Shown one piece after another: positions 16,975 to 26,387 of a stretch of DNA of 64,000 bases (positions are counted from its first letter, which is position 1; the number at the start of each line of letters is the position of its first letter). The stretch spans positions 4,465,501 through 4,529,500 of the forward strand of contig NZ_CP031168.1 of the NCBI RefSeq assembly GCF_022354825.1, in the 5' to 3' direction. Under the pieces are notes generated by a model. It was not told where the DNA came from. It saw only the letters and a list, made by a program, of their open reading frames with translations, and did no database searches. The DNA comes from Paenibacillus sp. H1-7 (GTDB lineage: Bacteria; Bacillota; Bacilli; Paenibacillales; NBRC-103111). Both the position numbers and the translations under genes were made by a program.

Positions 16975-17356
16975 CCCAAAAAGATTTACATGAATCCTCT
17001 CGCATCTCGAGATATCTATTAAGCCAGACCTTGCATTCTGTTGTAAATTAAATCTCTTTTTGTTTTGAGCCTTTTCCGTTTACTATAGCTGAATAATGTT
17101 CAATTTAATCTATGCATCTCTCCGACACGATACCAGTACAATATAAAACTCCATCAAGGCATGCTCAGGTGGAGATTCACAGGTGATTTTAATTTAAAAG
17201 AGGCTCCCACTAACCTCTATTGTTATTCAACACTAGCCTCATTAATGTATTTCTTGAGTGAGCCAAAGATCAGGAACATCCGATGATCGGATTCGTTATC
17301 AACACATTCCCCCATCGCTATCTCCTTGTACTCCAAAGTAGTTGATACCAATGTGC
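16975..17356. other. Intergenic region, nothing recognised
   Basis: No gene, repeat element or clear terminator was identified in this AT-rich gap. Confidence 0.4.
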
Positions 17357-18976
17357 TTATTTCCTTACAGTCTCACGATATTCCATAGGCGTCACTCCGG
17401 TAGATTTCTTGAAAAATCGAGTAAACGAGTGCGGGGTTTCATACCCTACCTGTGCGCCTACTTCCGCAATCTTCAGCTCGTCTTTCTTGAGCAAATATTT
17501 GGCTTTATCGATTCTAGCTTCATCGATATACTCAGATAGATTGACCCCGCTTTCCTGTTTAAAAAGCCGTGATAAATAGGACGGATTGAAGTGGGTCACG
17601 CTGGCTAAACGTACAAGAGTTAAGTCTTCCCCTAGATGCTCCTCAATGAACGAGCGGACCTTCCCTATCACTGCAGCCGCTCTATTGCGTTCTACACTCA
17701 ATCGCAGATCGAATAAAGACTCTGCGATCTGATTCAAGAATGCAAAGCTGTCTTGCCAAGACGCATGCCTGTCTCTCTGCATAAGACCAGTTGTTCCAAT
17801 CTTATCGTGAAGCTCCCAACGGTTAATGTAAGATAATAATAAGAGCGCAATCGTGAAGTACAGTTCCAAGGCAAAGGGGCCCACGTTCCCGCGTTCATCG
17901 AACGCCGTTTCCGTCAATTCGCTAAACAGATAGAAAAACCCCTCTCGATTTCCACCTTCAAGATGAATGGCGAGCAACTCCGCCTTGTCTTTCAGTGTCC
18001 TTGAGCTGGCAGCGGTTTCAATCGCTTCGATGTTAATCGTGTGTACCATCTGGGCACCGTCTCCTGCTCGCCTGTACTGCTGGCTTCTAATTCGGTCGTA
18101 CATCTCTGATAGCCCCTTCCATTCGCAGGAATCGGTACAGAGCGTAACGGCAAAAGTAATCCCTATTGAATCATGACAAGCTTGCTGGATAAGCTCGAAT
18201 TGTCCTTCTAGAAATTTTACCGTGCGGGCATAGGCTTCTTCCATTTCCTTTCCGCAAGTAGGCTTCGGCTGAACAAGCCAAACGAGGCGGCCGAATTGAT
18301 CTATAATTCCTAGACTATCCGTTCGTTCTGCCAGGAATGACTCTGCCAGAAATTTGACTGCAAGCGCCGCCTCTTGACTCTCTGCAAACGAACGGTGCAT
18401 ATTCGAACGCTGCAGATCGCCTACGGCCACAAGGATGGGCAAAGCCGGGTCAAGCATAATACCTAACTTGCAGAAATCAACTTTCAGCTCCTCCGGTGCC
18501 CGTGTTCCCTGAAGCAAATAGCGGAAATAATTGCCTTGAGCAAGCGTTTCGAGCGTGGTAAGCTGCTCCCTCGATTGCTGGACTAAATTATGAAACTTTA
18601 GACTGTTCTCCAGCTCATGAATCGCATCGGTTACCTCTTTAATAATCTTATCGTATTCTTCGCTCTTTAGGAGATAAGTAACTCCGGGGGTTTGTATCGC
18701 CTGGTAAACATAATCAAAGTCATTATAACCGGTCAGAAAAATGATTTTACAATGCAGCCAATTACTCCTTATATTTCTCATTAGATCAAGGCCATCCATC
18801 CCGGGCATTCGGATATCGGACAACACAATATCAACTCTCGTTGTATTCAGCAAATCCAACGCTTCTTCGCCGGAATAGGCTTTATACAAATCAAGATTCA
18901 GACTCAGTTGGCTAAATACATCAAACAGCCCGTCTGTAATAATTTCCTCATCATCAACAATCAGCATCCTTATCAT
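17357..18976 (-). CDS. yesN-like: YesN-type response regulator with AraC DNA-binding domain
   Basis: The protein has 539 residues. The receiver domain occupies residues 1-120 with the acidic pair DDEE and phospho-acceptor Asp54 in VLSDIRMPGMDG. A ~290-residue linker of the YesN kind follows, and the last ~100 residues are an AraC helix-turn-helix pair (VRLASVTHFNPSYLSRLFK, IAEVGAQVGYETPHSFTRFF). Its start overlaps the kinase gene by 23 bp, so the two are co-translated. It should activate the adjacent sugar importer on signal from the kinase. Confidence 0.92.
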   Translation of the reverse strand: MIRMLIVDDEEIITDGLFDVFSQLSLNLDLYKAYSGEEALDLLNTTRVDIVLSDIRMPGMDGLDLMRNIRSNWLHCKIIFLTGYNDFDYVYQAIQTPGVTYLLKSEEYDKIIKEVTDAIHELENSLKFHNLVQQSREQLTTLETLAQGNYFRYLLQGTRAPEELKVDFCKLGIMLDPALPILVAVGDLQRSNMHRSFAESQEAALAVKFLAESFLAERTDSLGIIDQFGRLVWLVQPKPTCGKEMEEAYARTVKFLEGQFELIQQACHDSIGITFAVTLCTDSCEWKGLSEMYDRIRSQQYRRAGDGAQMVHTINIEAIETAASSRTLKDKAELLAIHLEGGNREGFFYLFSELTETAFDERGNVGPFALELYFTIALLLLSYINRWELHDKIGTTGLMQRDRHASWQDSFAFLNQIAESLFDLRLSVERNRAAAVIGKVRSFIEEHLGEDLTLVRLASVTHFNPSYLSRLFKQESGVNLSEYIDEARIDKAKYLLKKDELKIAEVGAQVGYETPHSFTRFFKKSTGVTPMEYRETVRK

Positions 18977-20756
18977 GAGCGTCAGCCCCTTTCAATGGAA
19001 TAGAAATGATTGCTTTCAATCCCCCAAGCTCACCTCGGCTTAATCGCAGACCGAATGCTTCACCGAATGTTATTTTAAGTCGGCGGTGAATATTCACCAA
19101 GCCTGTCGTCTCCGCATGCTCGTCACTGTTATCCAGAGTATCCGAGATACACTCCAATGCCCTATCCGTCAAACTATCACCGTTATCTTCCACAACAATA
19201 CGTATCTCTGTCTCATCCAACTCGAAGCGAATGACTATCCATCCGCTGCGCTTCATTTGTTCCAAACTGTGTTCAAATGCATTCTCTATAATGGGCTGCA
19301 CTATTAAACGTGGTACTGACACCTTTTCGATTTCCAGCGGAAGAGGGTCGAATTGCACCCGGATACGCCGTGAGAAGCGCAATTCCTGAATCTCCGTGTA
19401 CATTCTGGCATGGTGAATTTCTTGTTTCAGCAGTACTTCGTCAGAAGCATTCCGGGTAACGAACTGAAAATATTCGCCAAGCTGTGTTGCGAACTGCCCG
19501 ATTCGTTCAACATCTTTAATCTTTGCCATCGTCCTCAGGATGAAGAAGCTGTTGTATAAAAAATGAGGATTAATCTGCGATTGAAGCTGCTTCAACTCTG
19601 CCCGTTGAGTCATAATTTTCTGCTTGTAGACCTGATCGATCAAAGAACGAAGATTACTAACCATCTGGTTAAATCGGTTATATAAGTATCCGAGCTCATC
19701 CTTAGACTCGTGCTGGATGTTCACATCAAGATCCCCATTTTCAATACGCCGAAAACTTTTAACAAGCGTTAACAACGGTTTGTGAATAAATTTATAGGTG
19801 GAAATTGCATAAATCGCAATGATGATAATTGCTACAAAAACAAATAACCATGCCCATATATAAAATTTCTCCAGCGGCTTTTTAATAATTTGTTCTGGAA
19901 TAAATCGGTAAATGGACATATTTAAATAATCAGAGCTTGCAAATGCGGTATAATAGCGATTTCCCGAGATGGTGAAAGTCCCCGTACCATGAATTGGATT
20001 TTCTCTTACTTGTTTAATGGCAGCCGGTATATCCAGCCATAAGTGTTCTAAAGATCCACTCGTGAGAATGACACCAGACTTGTCAGTAGTCATCAATGTC
20101 CCGCTGCCGGGATAGGTGTTGAACTGGTTAAGGGCTTCCTGCAGCCTCTCTTGATCCAGCTCAATTTCAATGATAAACAATGGTTGATTCCCGTTGGTCA
20201 CACTTTGCCTTGCCGCACCTAGAAATAAGCGGCCATTCCACTCAATCATCTGGTTATTTCTACTGCTTAATTCGGAGCGTAAGGCATTATACCGTTCTGC
20301 ATCAAATTCGCTTGGGCCATTAGCAGAAGAGATCGTTTTGGATAGCGTGTAAATATGTGCACTTACATTTCTGATATATGGACTACTGTTTTGAATTGCA
20401 TAGAGCCGTTTACGCAGCGAGTTAATTTTTTCAGTACGTTTAAACACATCCATCGTATCCCAGGTCAGCGTCAGCTCGTTGAGATCTTCATCCTCAATAA
20501 CCCCAAACTGCAGCAGTTTCATCCGTTCTACCTCTTTCTCAAGGTCGCTTACATAGAAGGTGAGCTGGGATACCGCCGTTTTTGAGATATCTTCGCTTGC
20601 AGTCTGTACGATCCAGTTATAAAGATAGACGCCAAATATTAGAATGGGCAGAATGATAATCAAAAAAGTACTGAGCAGCCGAAGGAAAATCGTGTTTCGC
20701 AGAGCGAATGGTTGGTGGTTGATCAAGGTACAAGCTCCCAACTTTTTTTCTTCCAT
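18954..20756 (-). CDS. yesM-like: YesM-type sensor histidine kinase
   Basis: The protein has 600 residues. A first membrane helix lies at ~22-48, an extracellular sensor of about 250 residues follows, and a second helix lies at ~303-325 (WAWLFVFVAIIIIAIYAIS). A HAMP segment comes next, then the His_kinase box with the phospho-acceptor His in LQSQINPHFLYNSFFIL and a HATPase domain (NAFEHSLEQM, VEDNGDSL). This is the usual LytS/YesM kinase plan. It probably senses an extracellular saccharide, possibly through the binding protein of the same operon. Confidence 0.92.
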   Translation of the reverse strand: MEEKKLGACTLINHQPFALRNTIFLRLLSTFLIIILPILIFGVYLYNWIVQTASEDISKTAVSQLTFYVSDLEKEVERMKLLQFGVIEDEDLNELTLTWDTMDVFKRTEKINSLRKRLYAIQNSSPYIRNVSAHIYTLSKTISSANGPSEFDAERYNALRSELSSRNNQMIEWNGRLFLGAARQSVTNGNQPLFIIEIELDQERLQEALNQFNTYPGSGTLMTTDKSGVILTSGSLEHLWLDIPAAIKQVRENPIHGTGTFTISGNRYYTAFASSDYLNMSIYRFIPEQIIKKPLEKFYIWAWLFVFVAIIIIAIYAISTYKFIHKPLLTLVKSFRRIENGDLDVNIQHESKDELGYLYNRFNQMVSNLRSLIDQVYKQKIMTQRAELKQLQSQINPHFLYNSFFILRTMAKIKDVERIGQFATQLGEYFQFVTRNASDEVLLKQEIHHARMYTEIQELRFSRRIRVQFDPLPLEIEKVSVPRLIVQPIIENAFEHSLEQMKRSGWIVIRFELDETEIRIVVEDNGDSLTDRALECISDTLDNSDEHAETTGLVNIHRRLKITFGEAFGLRLSRGELGGLKAIISIPLKGADAHDKDADC

Positions 20757-20812
20757 TATAGCCTGAAGCTTATAAGTTTCCTAAGCATTTTCGATACGAA
20801 GCCATCCAACCT

Positions 20813-21739
20813 TTACCCCTTAACACTACCAAGGACAATCCCTTTAACAAAATACTTCTGCAGGAATGGGTACGCCAAAATAATGGGAAGGGAGCCCAAG
20901 AAGATCTGTGATGCTTTCAGCGTTCGATCGGAAATGAGGGCCATATTTAATGCTTCGTCGCGTGACATATTAGTTAAATTTTGTTGAATGACAATCGTCT
21001 GAATATAGCTTTGCAGCGGGTAATGACTAGGGTCTCCCATAAGAAGAAGGCCGTCAAACCAACTGTTCCAATGTTCCACCATGGAGAATAAGGCTAGCGT
21101 TGCGAGAGCAGGTTTGGATACCGGCACGTAAATTTTCCAGAGTGTTGTCCAGTAGCTGGCACCGTCCATGACCGCTGCCTCCTCCAGCTCCTTTGGCACC
21201 TCTCGGAAAAAATTAAGTAGTAGGACAACGCTGAAAACTGGGACCGCGCCAGGCAGCACGAGGGCCCAAATCGAATCAAGGAGATTGTACTGCTTAATCG
21301 TCGAGTACCAAGGGATCAAACCGCCGTGAAAGAGCATGGTCAAGAAGAAGATCCAAGCATATGCCATTCGCAGGCGAAACACCTTCGATTCCTTGGATAA
21401 CGGAAATGCAACGAGGATAGTCAGGACCAAATTTAAGGGCGTCCCGATTGCAATGCGCTCCATGGAAACAAGCATGGATTGCCAAAATGCTTCCCGACTG
21501 GCCGTATATTTATAAGAGGCTAATGTGAAATCTACCGGCCAAAGTTTTACATGACCTGCTGCCGCTGCTGTACTTGAACTAAACGAAACGGCAACGACGT
21601 GTATTAACGGAAGGACACAAATCAACGATACGAAGATGAGAAAAGATACATTCAGAACGGAAAACCACTCGAATCGTCTCCGACTGTTAGGTATCCGGAT
21701 AGATGTGTCAGACACAGAACTTGATGATGGTTGGACCAC
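20813..21739 (-). CDS. lplC-like: Carbohydrate ABC transporter permease, LplC/YtcP type
   Basis: The 308-residue protein has six membrane helices and the MalG-type EAA loop (KELEEAAVMDGASYWTTLWK) that docks the ATPase. It ends in KGIVLGSVKG, the conserved C-terminus of LplC/YtcP permeases. It lies 14 bp downstream of the partner permease. As is usual for this importer class, no ATPase gene is present; a shared MsmX-like ATPase encoded elsewhere probably serves it. Confidence 0.92.
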   Translation of the reverse strand: MVQPSSSSVSDTSIRIPNSRRRFEWFSVLNVSFLIFVSLICVLPLIHVVAVSFSSSTAAAAGHVKLWPVDFTLASYKYTASREAFWQSMLVSMERIAIGTPLNLVLTILVAFPLSKESKVFRLRMAYAWIFFLTMLFHGGLIPWYSTIKQYNLLDSIWALVLPGAVPVFSVVLLLNFFREVPKELEEAAVMDGASYWTTLWKIYVPVSKPALATLALFSMVEHWNSWFDGLLLMGDPSHYPLQSYIQTIVIQQNLTNMSRDEALNMALISDRTLKASQIFLGSLPIILAYPFLQKYFVKGIVLGSVKG

Positions 21740-21753
21740 TGTCTTCCTTCCTC

Positions 21754-22662
21754 CTAGAAAATTCTATATTTTGCAAACCGATAAGCCACAAAGTACGAAC
21801 TTGAAATCAATATAAGCGAAACTAATGACTTAAATAATCCAACTGCCGTTGCCACACCGTATTGAGCATCCAACAATCCGATTCTGTATACAAAAGTATC
21901 TAGTATATCGCCGCTTTCATACACTTGAGGGCTATACAAATTGAACACTTGATCGAAGCCTGCATTCAGAAGCTGCCCTAGACTCAGAACAGTCAACAGT
22001 ACGATTATCATACGCATTCCGGGAATAGTGATATGCCAAATCTTATGCCAGCGGTTTGCGCCGTCGATCGTAGCGGATTCGTATAAACCAGGGTCAATTC
22101 CCGTAATAGCCGCCAAATAGACGATCGTGCCATAACCGAAATTTTTCCATATATCCGATGATACCAGCGTAAACGGAAACCATTGATTGTCCCCGAGGAA
22201 AAATATCTTATTTATGCCAAAAGCGCCTAGTAATTGGTTAACAATACCGCTAGAAGGCGATAAAATATCGATGAGTATGCCGCCTAGAACTACCCAGGAA
22301 AGAAAGTAAGGTAAATAAATAGTAGTTTGAACACTTCTTTTAATCACCTCATTCTTCAATTCATTGAGAAGAATGGCAAATATGATCGGCACGATTAAGC
22401 CTAGAATAAGCTTAAGACCTGAAATAAAGAGGGTATTCCACAAGACCTGGCTAAAGCTAGGCAAGTTCATAACATATCTGAAATTATCCAATCCTACCCA
22501 TCGCTGGTCACCAAACAAGCCTTTTGCAGGAATGAACTTTTGAAATGCGATGATGATACCCGCCATAGGGACATATGAGAATAGCACGATTAGTACTAAT
22601 CCCGGTAACATCATCAAATGCAGTGGAAGCTCTCTCCACATTTTTTTTGTTCCCATATCCAA
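21754..22662 (-). CDS. lplB-like: Carbohydrate ABC transporter permease, LplB type
   Basis: The 302-residue protein has six membrane helices and the MalF-type EAA loop (GLYESATIDGANRWHKIWH). The opening LHLMMLPGLVLIVLFSYVPM and the ending AYRFAKYRIF are typical of LplB permeases. It forms the heterodimeric channel with the downstream LplC-like protein. It is separated from the binding-protein gene by a hairpin at 22682-22717 that should lower permease expression. Confidence 0.92.
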   Translation of the reverse strand: MDMGTKKMWRELPLHLMMLPGLVLIVLFSYVPMAGIIIAFQKFIPAKGLFGDQRWVGLDNFRYVMNLPSFSQVLWNTLFISGLKLILGLIVPIIFAILLNELKNEVIKRSVQTTIYLPYFLSWVVLGGILIDILSPSSGIVNQLLGAFGINKIFFLGDNQWFPFTLVSSDIWKNFGYGTIVYLAAITGIDPGLYESATIDGANRWHKIWHITIPGMRMIIVLLTVLSLGQLLNAGFDQVFNLYSPQVYESGDILDTFVYRIGLLDAQYGVATAVGLFKSLVSLILISSSYFVAYRFAKYRIF

Positions 22663-22681
22663 CCTCCATTATGTCATGCAT

Positions 22682-22717
22682 AAAAAGCAGAGGAAGGATA
22701 ATGAACCCATCCTCTGC
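22682..22717 (-). terminator. Intra-operon attenuator after the binding-protein gene
   Basis: On the minus strand GCAGAGGA...TCCTCTGC is followed by TTTTT, just after the stop at 22724 and before the permease start at 22662. Such partial terminators let binding protein exceed permease. Confidence 0.7.
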
Positions 22718-22723
22718 CCGATT

Positions 22724-24445
22724 CTACTTCTTCGTTGATTTATACCATTCATTTACTTCATTCGTAATTTGCTCTCCGCCCAGCTTGGTCCAGTCTTTCA
22801 CAAACTTATCGAATTCATCCATAGAGCCACCCATAATGATTTTGGTGTACGTCTCATTCATTAATTTTTCTAAAGTCGATTTCCGATCAACCATCGTAGG
22901 CGTAGGCGCGCCAACAAATTTATCCATCAGAAACTGGTTATTTTTATCGTATTGGTCAACAACCCCTTCTGAGCCCTCCGGGCCATAAATCCGTTCCCAA
23001 CCCCACAGTGCAAACCCTTCTTTAGAGCCCGAATTAAAAGCTTCTATCTTTCCTTGAATGGTTTTTGCTTCCCCTTTCAAGGTCGAGAAGTTATTCGCTT
23101 TACGTGCCGCATCGATCGCTCTGAATGCCTCTACATTTTTCTTTACAGGGCTCGGGGTCACCGGTGAAAGTTGCCATACGCTCTCTGCTTCAGGCGGTGC
23201 ATAGTATTTGTCAAACTCCGCAGTCGTGCCAAAATTTTTCTCCAGATGCAGGTTAAATAGCTTGATAACCGCCTCAGGATGCTTGAATCCCTTTTTAACC
23301 GCAAAAAACTTGCTTGTGCTGAACCTCAAAGGAACTTTAGGCGTATCGCCGGACTCCGAAACAATCGGATATGCCCGCCATTGTGCATTCGGGTCGTTGT
23401 TGCGGTTCAGTTGAAGTGGCCAGATGGAATTCCACTGTTCGCCGTATTCCATTCCGATCTTACCTGCGGCTATGTGCTCTGATACCTTACCGCCATCTTT
23501 AATGCCGAATTCCTGATCCAATTCTCCATTCTTAAACATGTTCTGGAGTGCTTGAAGCGCTTTCTTAACCTCTGGCTGAATACCGCCAAAAACCAGCTTT
23601 CCGGATGCATCGGTAAGCCACATATTCGGATAAGCCTTATACCCGGCCATGAACCCTTCTAACCCTATTGCTCCACCCCACAAGCTTTTGGTTAAACCGA
23701 GGCCATATGTATCTTTTTTTCCGTTGCCATCCGGATCCTTCTCTGCAAAAGCTTTAGAAATTGCTAGTACGTCAACCATTGTTTTTGGCGGCTGCAATCC
23801 CAACTTGTTAAGCCAATCCGTACGAATCCAGATAAACATAGCTCGTTCAAGTGAGGAATCGACCTGCGGGATTGCCATCAGCTTACCTTCAATCGTAGCA
23901 GCATCGAATGGGCTGGTTCCCTCTTGCGATAAGATTTCTTTTGTTAGGGGAGAAGCATACTGCTTATATAAGGCTGTCATATCTTCAATTTGGCCGGAAT
24001 CCGCCAATTGTTTTAATTGGGTCGCGTTCACTGGAATAACATCGGGCAGATCGCCGGAGGCTAGTGTTACGTTCAGTTTTTGCAAATATTGCTCTGAGGT
24101 ATCGCTCCCTTTTACGACCCATCTATTTTTAATACTGATGCCCAACTGCTCCTTATATAAACGGGTCCAGCGGTTGTCTTCGAACGTTTCGCCCTTTAGC
24201 ACACCGAGTACGTTATTTTCTACAACGTCACTGAGGTTCCTGACAAACGACACTTCAATCGGTGGATCATACTTGCCAAGAGGTTCTGCATGTACAACTT
24301 TCACATCGTTATTTCCGGCCGTGCTCACCGCTTCATTCTGCCCAGTACTCGTGGAATCGTCTTGGCTGCTGCATGCCGATAAAAGTGTTGTGAAGGCGAG
24401 TAAGGAAACAGACACCGCTTTCATTTTGTGTTTACTTAGCTTCAT
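22724..24445 (-). CDS. lplA-like: Extracellular sugar-binding lipoprotein, LplA type
   Basis: I prefer the ATG at 24445 (6 bp after AGGGGG) to the ATG at 24451, giving about 573 residues. A signal peptide with lipobox LLSAC ends at the acylated Cys near residue 25. The ~550-residue mature protein shows the large LplA-type solute-binding fold (WVVKGSDTSEQYLQKLNVTL, DVIPVNATQLKQLADSGQIE, GKIGMEYGEQWNSIWPLQ). It captures an oligosaccharide for the two permeases downstream. It is the first gene of a five-gene operon with permeases, kinase and regulator. Confidence 0.92.
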   Translation of the reverse strand: MKLSKHKMKAVSVSLLAFTTLLSACSSQDDSTSTGQNEAVSTAGNNDVKVVHAEPLGKYDPPIEVSFVRNLSDVVENNVLGVLKGETFEDNRWTRLYKEQLGISIKNRWVVKGSDTSEQYLQKLNVTLASGDLPDVIPVNATQLKQLADSGQIEDMTALYKQYASPLTKEILSQEGTSPFDAATIEGKLMAIPQVDSSLERAMFIWIRTDWLNKLGLQPPKTMVDVLAISKAFAEKDPDGNGKKDTYGLGLTKSLWGGAIGLEGFMAGYKAYPNMWLTDASGKLVFGGIQPEVKKALQALQNMFKNGELDQEFGIKDGGKVSEHIAAGKIGMEYGEQWNSIWPLQLNRNNDPNAQWRAYPIVSESGDTPKVPLRFSTSKFFAVKKGFKHPEAVIKLFNLHLEKNFGTTAEFDKYYAPPEAESVWQLSPVTPSPVKKNVEAFRAIDAARKANNFSTLKGEAKTIQGKIEAFNSGSKEGFALWGWERIYGPEGSEGVVDQYDKNNQFLMDKFVGAPTPTMVDRKSTLEKLMNETYTKIIMGGSMDEFDKFVKDWTKLGGEQITNEVNEWYKSTKK

Positions 24446-24732
24446 GTACATCCCCCTATATCGATTTTCTAAAGTATCACTACAGTGACGCTGTTCATGT
24501 TTTCATTATAGGGTCGGCACATCATCCAAACAATGTACAACTCTTTACTTTACTTACCAAATCTTGTCATAATGTAAGCGTAATCATTTTGTACAATAGA
24601 ACCTCAACCATCTTCTCTACTTTTAATGATTAAGTGCTTGGACTGTCTTCCTTCGGAGCAGCTGCGGCCAACAGGGTCCTAAAAATCATGGATACGCCTC
24701 AGCTATTCCTATCTGAATGAGCAGCTATTGAG
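24446..24732. other. Upstream region of the sugar operon
   Basis: The gap should hold the promoter of the sugar-uptake operon. No clear dyad or catabolite-repression site was recognised. Confidence 0.35.
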
Positions 24733-24942
24733 AGAAGGTATATCTTTATTACAAGAAACGGGGTATATGATATTTTTGTCACCAATCAGAGTGGTGTTGG
24801 TCTATGGGGAGACGCTGCAGCGAATTCAAGAGCGTTTACAAAAGGATATGTTGAAGGGTTACCTGAAGCGAAGATTGATGATATTACTTACTGCCCGCAT
24901 AAACCCAAAGAGGGTTGTGGATGCAGTAAACCCATGCCTTGA
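24733..24942 (+). pseudogene. HAD-IIIA phosphatase fragment (GmhB-like)
   Basis: A 70-codon open frame without a start reads IFVTNQSGVGLWGD near its middle and KIDDITYCPHKPKEGCGCSK at its end. The TNQSG motif II and the Cys/His zinc-loop are those of D,D-heptose bisphosphate phosphatases and related HAD-IIIA enzymes. The N-terminal DxDGT motif and the C-terminal Asp motif are missing. It is a decayed internal fragment, joined directly to the recombinase remnant. Confidence 0.6.
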
Positions 24943-25247
24943 GTATTAGAGTGCTCCTCACCTTCCTGCAGTATGTGGCGGCGATCGGAAAGAACGATAT
25001 CCGGGAGTTGTCCCGCTTCGACATGGAGGCGTTTCAGACAGAACCGGAACAGCGATACGCAGGCGAAAAAGGTCGTCATAACCCATTCAGTTCTAACCTG
25101 GTGCTTCGAGGAAGGGTACCTCACCAAGAATGTCGCGCGCGGGCTGCGGCCGGTGAAGCGAATTAAAGAGGAGATTCCGGAGCGGGATATCGAGGAATCA
25201 GAGCTCAAGTTTACCATAGAGTTCAATCCTAAGGTGCAAAAGGGTTG
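24939..25247 (+). pseudogene. Tyrosine recombinase remnant, core-binding domain
   Basis: Two frames must be joined. The first reads LTFLQYVAAIGKNDIRELSR, then FDMEAF; the second reads TQAKKVVITHSVLTWCFEEG, then YLTKNVARGLRPVKRIKEE. This is the SAM-like core-binding domain of XerC/phage-type integrases, which ends with a similar NPARGLRPVKRPK stretch. The catalytic domain (R-H-R-Y) is missing. It cannot be assigned to IntI or to a phage integrase from this part alone. It is inactive. Confidence 0.55.
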
Positions 25248-25255
25248 ACCTTAAC

Positions 25256-25621
25256 ACTGTGCTAAATGGTGAAGATGATTCCCCCTTCTACCCTAATCGC
25301 CTCGGCCGGCGTTACAGCTTGTCGAGCCTAGCTTCTTATTTGTCAAAGCAGATGGCGGCCCGGGCTAACAACGATCCACGGGCATCGGGTTACCCCACAC
25401 TTTTTGAGAAGCTGATATTAAGCATACGCAAGTCTGGATCGATCATTACAATGGGAACGATTTGGATCTCACAAGATTCTTGGCCGGAGAACCGGTAATC
25501 GTCAATGCAACGACTTCACCTACGGCAGTCAAAGCCGTCAAGATCGGACCAATTCGGCAGCCGCTGGAGTACCGTCACATCAAGACCGGGCCCTATTATA
25601 CAACAAATGTTAATATTATAC
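25256..25621 (+). pseudogene. Decayed coding sequence, unidentified
   Basis: Protein-like frames follow the recombinase remnant: YPNRLGRRYSLSSLASYLSK and ASGYPTLFEKLILSIRKSG in one, and LDLTRFLAGEPVIVNATTSP with IKTGPYYTTNVN in another. I cannot assign a family. The frame change near 25460 and lack of starts indicate decay. Confidence 0.35.
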
Positions 25622-25657
25622 ATATCAAAAAGGAGCTTCCTACGTGGCAACTCCATG

Positions 25658-25681
25658 CTATCGTACCCGTTAGTTCAATCT
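25658..25681 (-). repeat. attC-like right-type half element
   Basis: GCTATCGTACCCGTTAGTTC plus AAT is an almost consensus right simple site. It lies at the end of the wrecked region and 90 bp beyond the MerR gene stop. Confidence 0.6.
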
Positions 25682-25768
25682 AGACGGATGTGAATCTTGT
25701 ATATTTCCTAACCAATAAGAAATTTGAATCCGAGTATTATACAAAACGGTTAGGTCTCACGTGATATC

Positions 25769-26218
25769 TTAAGCTTTCTGAAAAGCATGCGGGTAAAATA
25801 CGTCACTATGCATATGCTTGATTTTGTCCCAGTTGCCAGGATTCATCACGTCTGGTGAGCGGTGCTCCAGAATGGCCTGATATAGTAGGGTTTTTTGTTC
25901 CAAATGGGCAACGTGCTGTTTGGCTTCTTCAAGTTTAGCGATTGCCTCCTCTTTATGCTCCATCATGAGTGCATAGCGCTGCGGGAGGGTCGTATCCCCT
26001 TCAAGACAGAGATCAATGTACATTTTGATAACTTCAATCGGCATTCCGGATTGCTTGAGGCATTTGATACCATACAACCAGTTGATCGATTCATCGTCAA
26101 ACATCCGAATATTGTTTTGATTACGCTGTACGCTTGGCACCAGACCTTTATCCGTGTAAAAGCGTACTGCGTGCTCGGTGAGTCCCGTAATTCGAGCGGC
26201 TTCTTTGACTGTATGCAT
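25769..26218 (-). CDS. MerR-family transcriptional regulator
   Basis: The 149-residue protein has an N-terminal MerR helix-turn-helix (VKEAARITGLTEHAVRFYTD), the winged segment NNIRMFDDESINWLYGIKCL, and a C-terminal coiled-coil dimerisation helix. There are no Cys metal ligands, so a small-molecule or redox signal is likely. It is divergent from the aldo/keto reductase whose promoter has the MerR-type 19-bp spacer with a perfect dyad, so it almost certainly activates that gene, as in AdhR/YraB-like systems. Confidence 0.88.
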   Translation of the reverse strand: MHTVKEAARITGLTEHAVRFYTDKGLVPSVQRNQNNIRMFDDESINWLYGIKCLKQSGMPIEVIKMYIDLCLEGDTTLPQRYALMMEHKEEAIAKLEEAKQHVAHLEQKTLLYQAILEHRSPDVMNPGNWDKIKHMHSDVFYPHAFQKA

Positions 26219-26254
26219 GTGAAATCCCCCTTGGAAAATAAATAGTAAAACGAC

Positions 26255-26285
26255 TTGACTTCGTGTAACACGAAGGTTCTAAGCT
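26255..26285 (+). promoter_or_regulatory. MerR-type promoter and operator of the aldo/keto reductase
   Basis: The -35 box TTGACT (26255-26260) and the -10 box TAAGCT (26280-26285) are separated by 19 bp. Between and overlapping them lies the perfect dyad CTTCGTG-TAA-CACGAAG (26259-26275). The overlong spacer with a centred dyad is the signature of MerR activation. Confidence 0.8.
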
Positions 26286-26387
26286 TAGTGTAACGCAAAC
26301 GGGGCGTAACTGGAATCCTCGGTGCAGCACCCGATTTAGGGTTAGCGCCGTTTGCTGTTTTACATTTGAACACTGGGAGGAATTACA

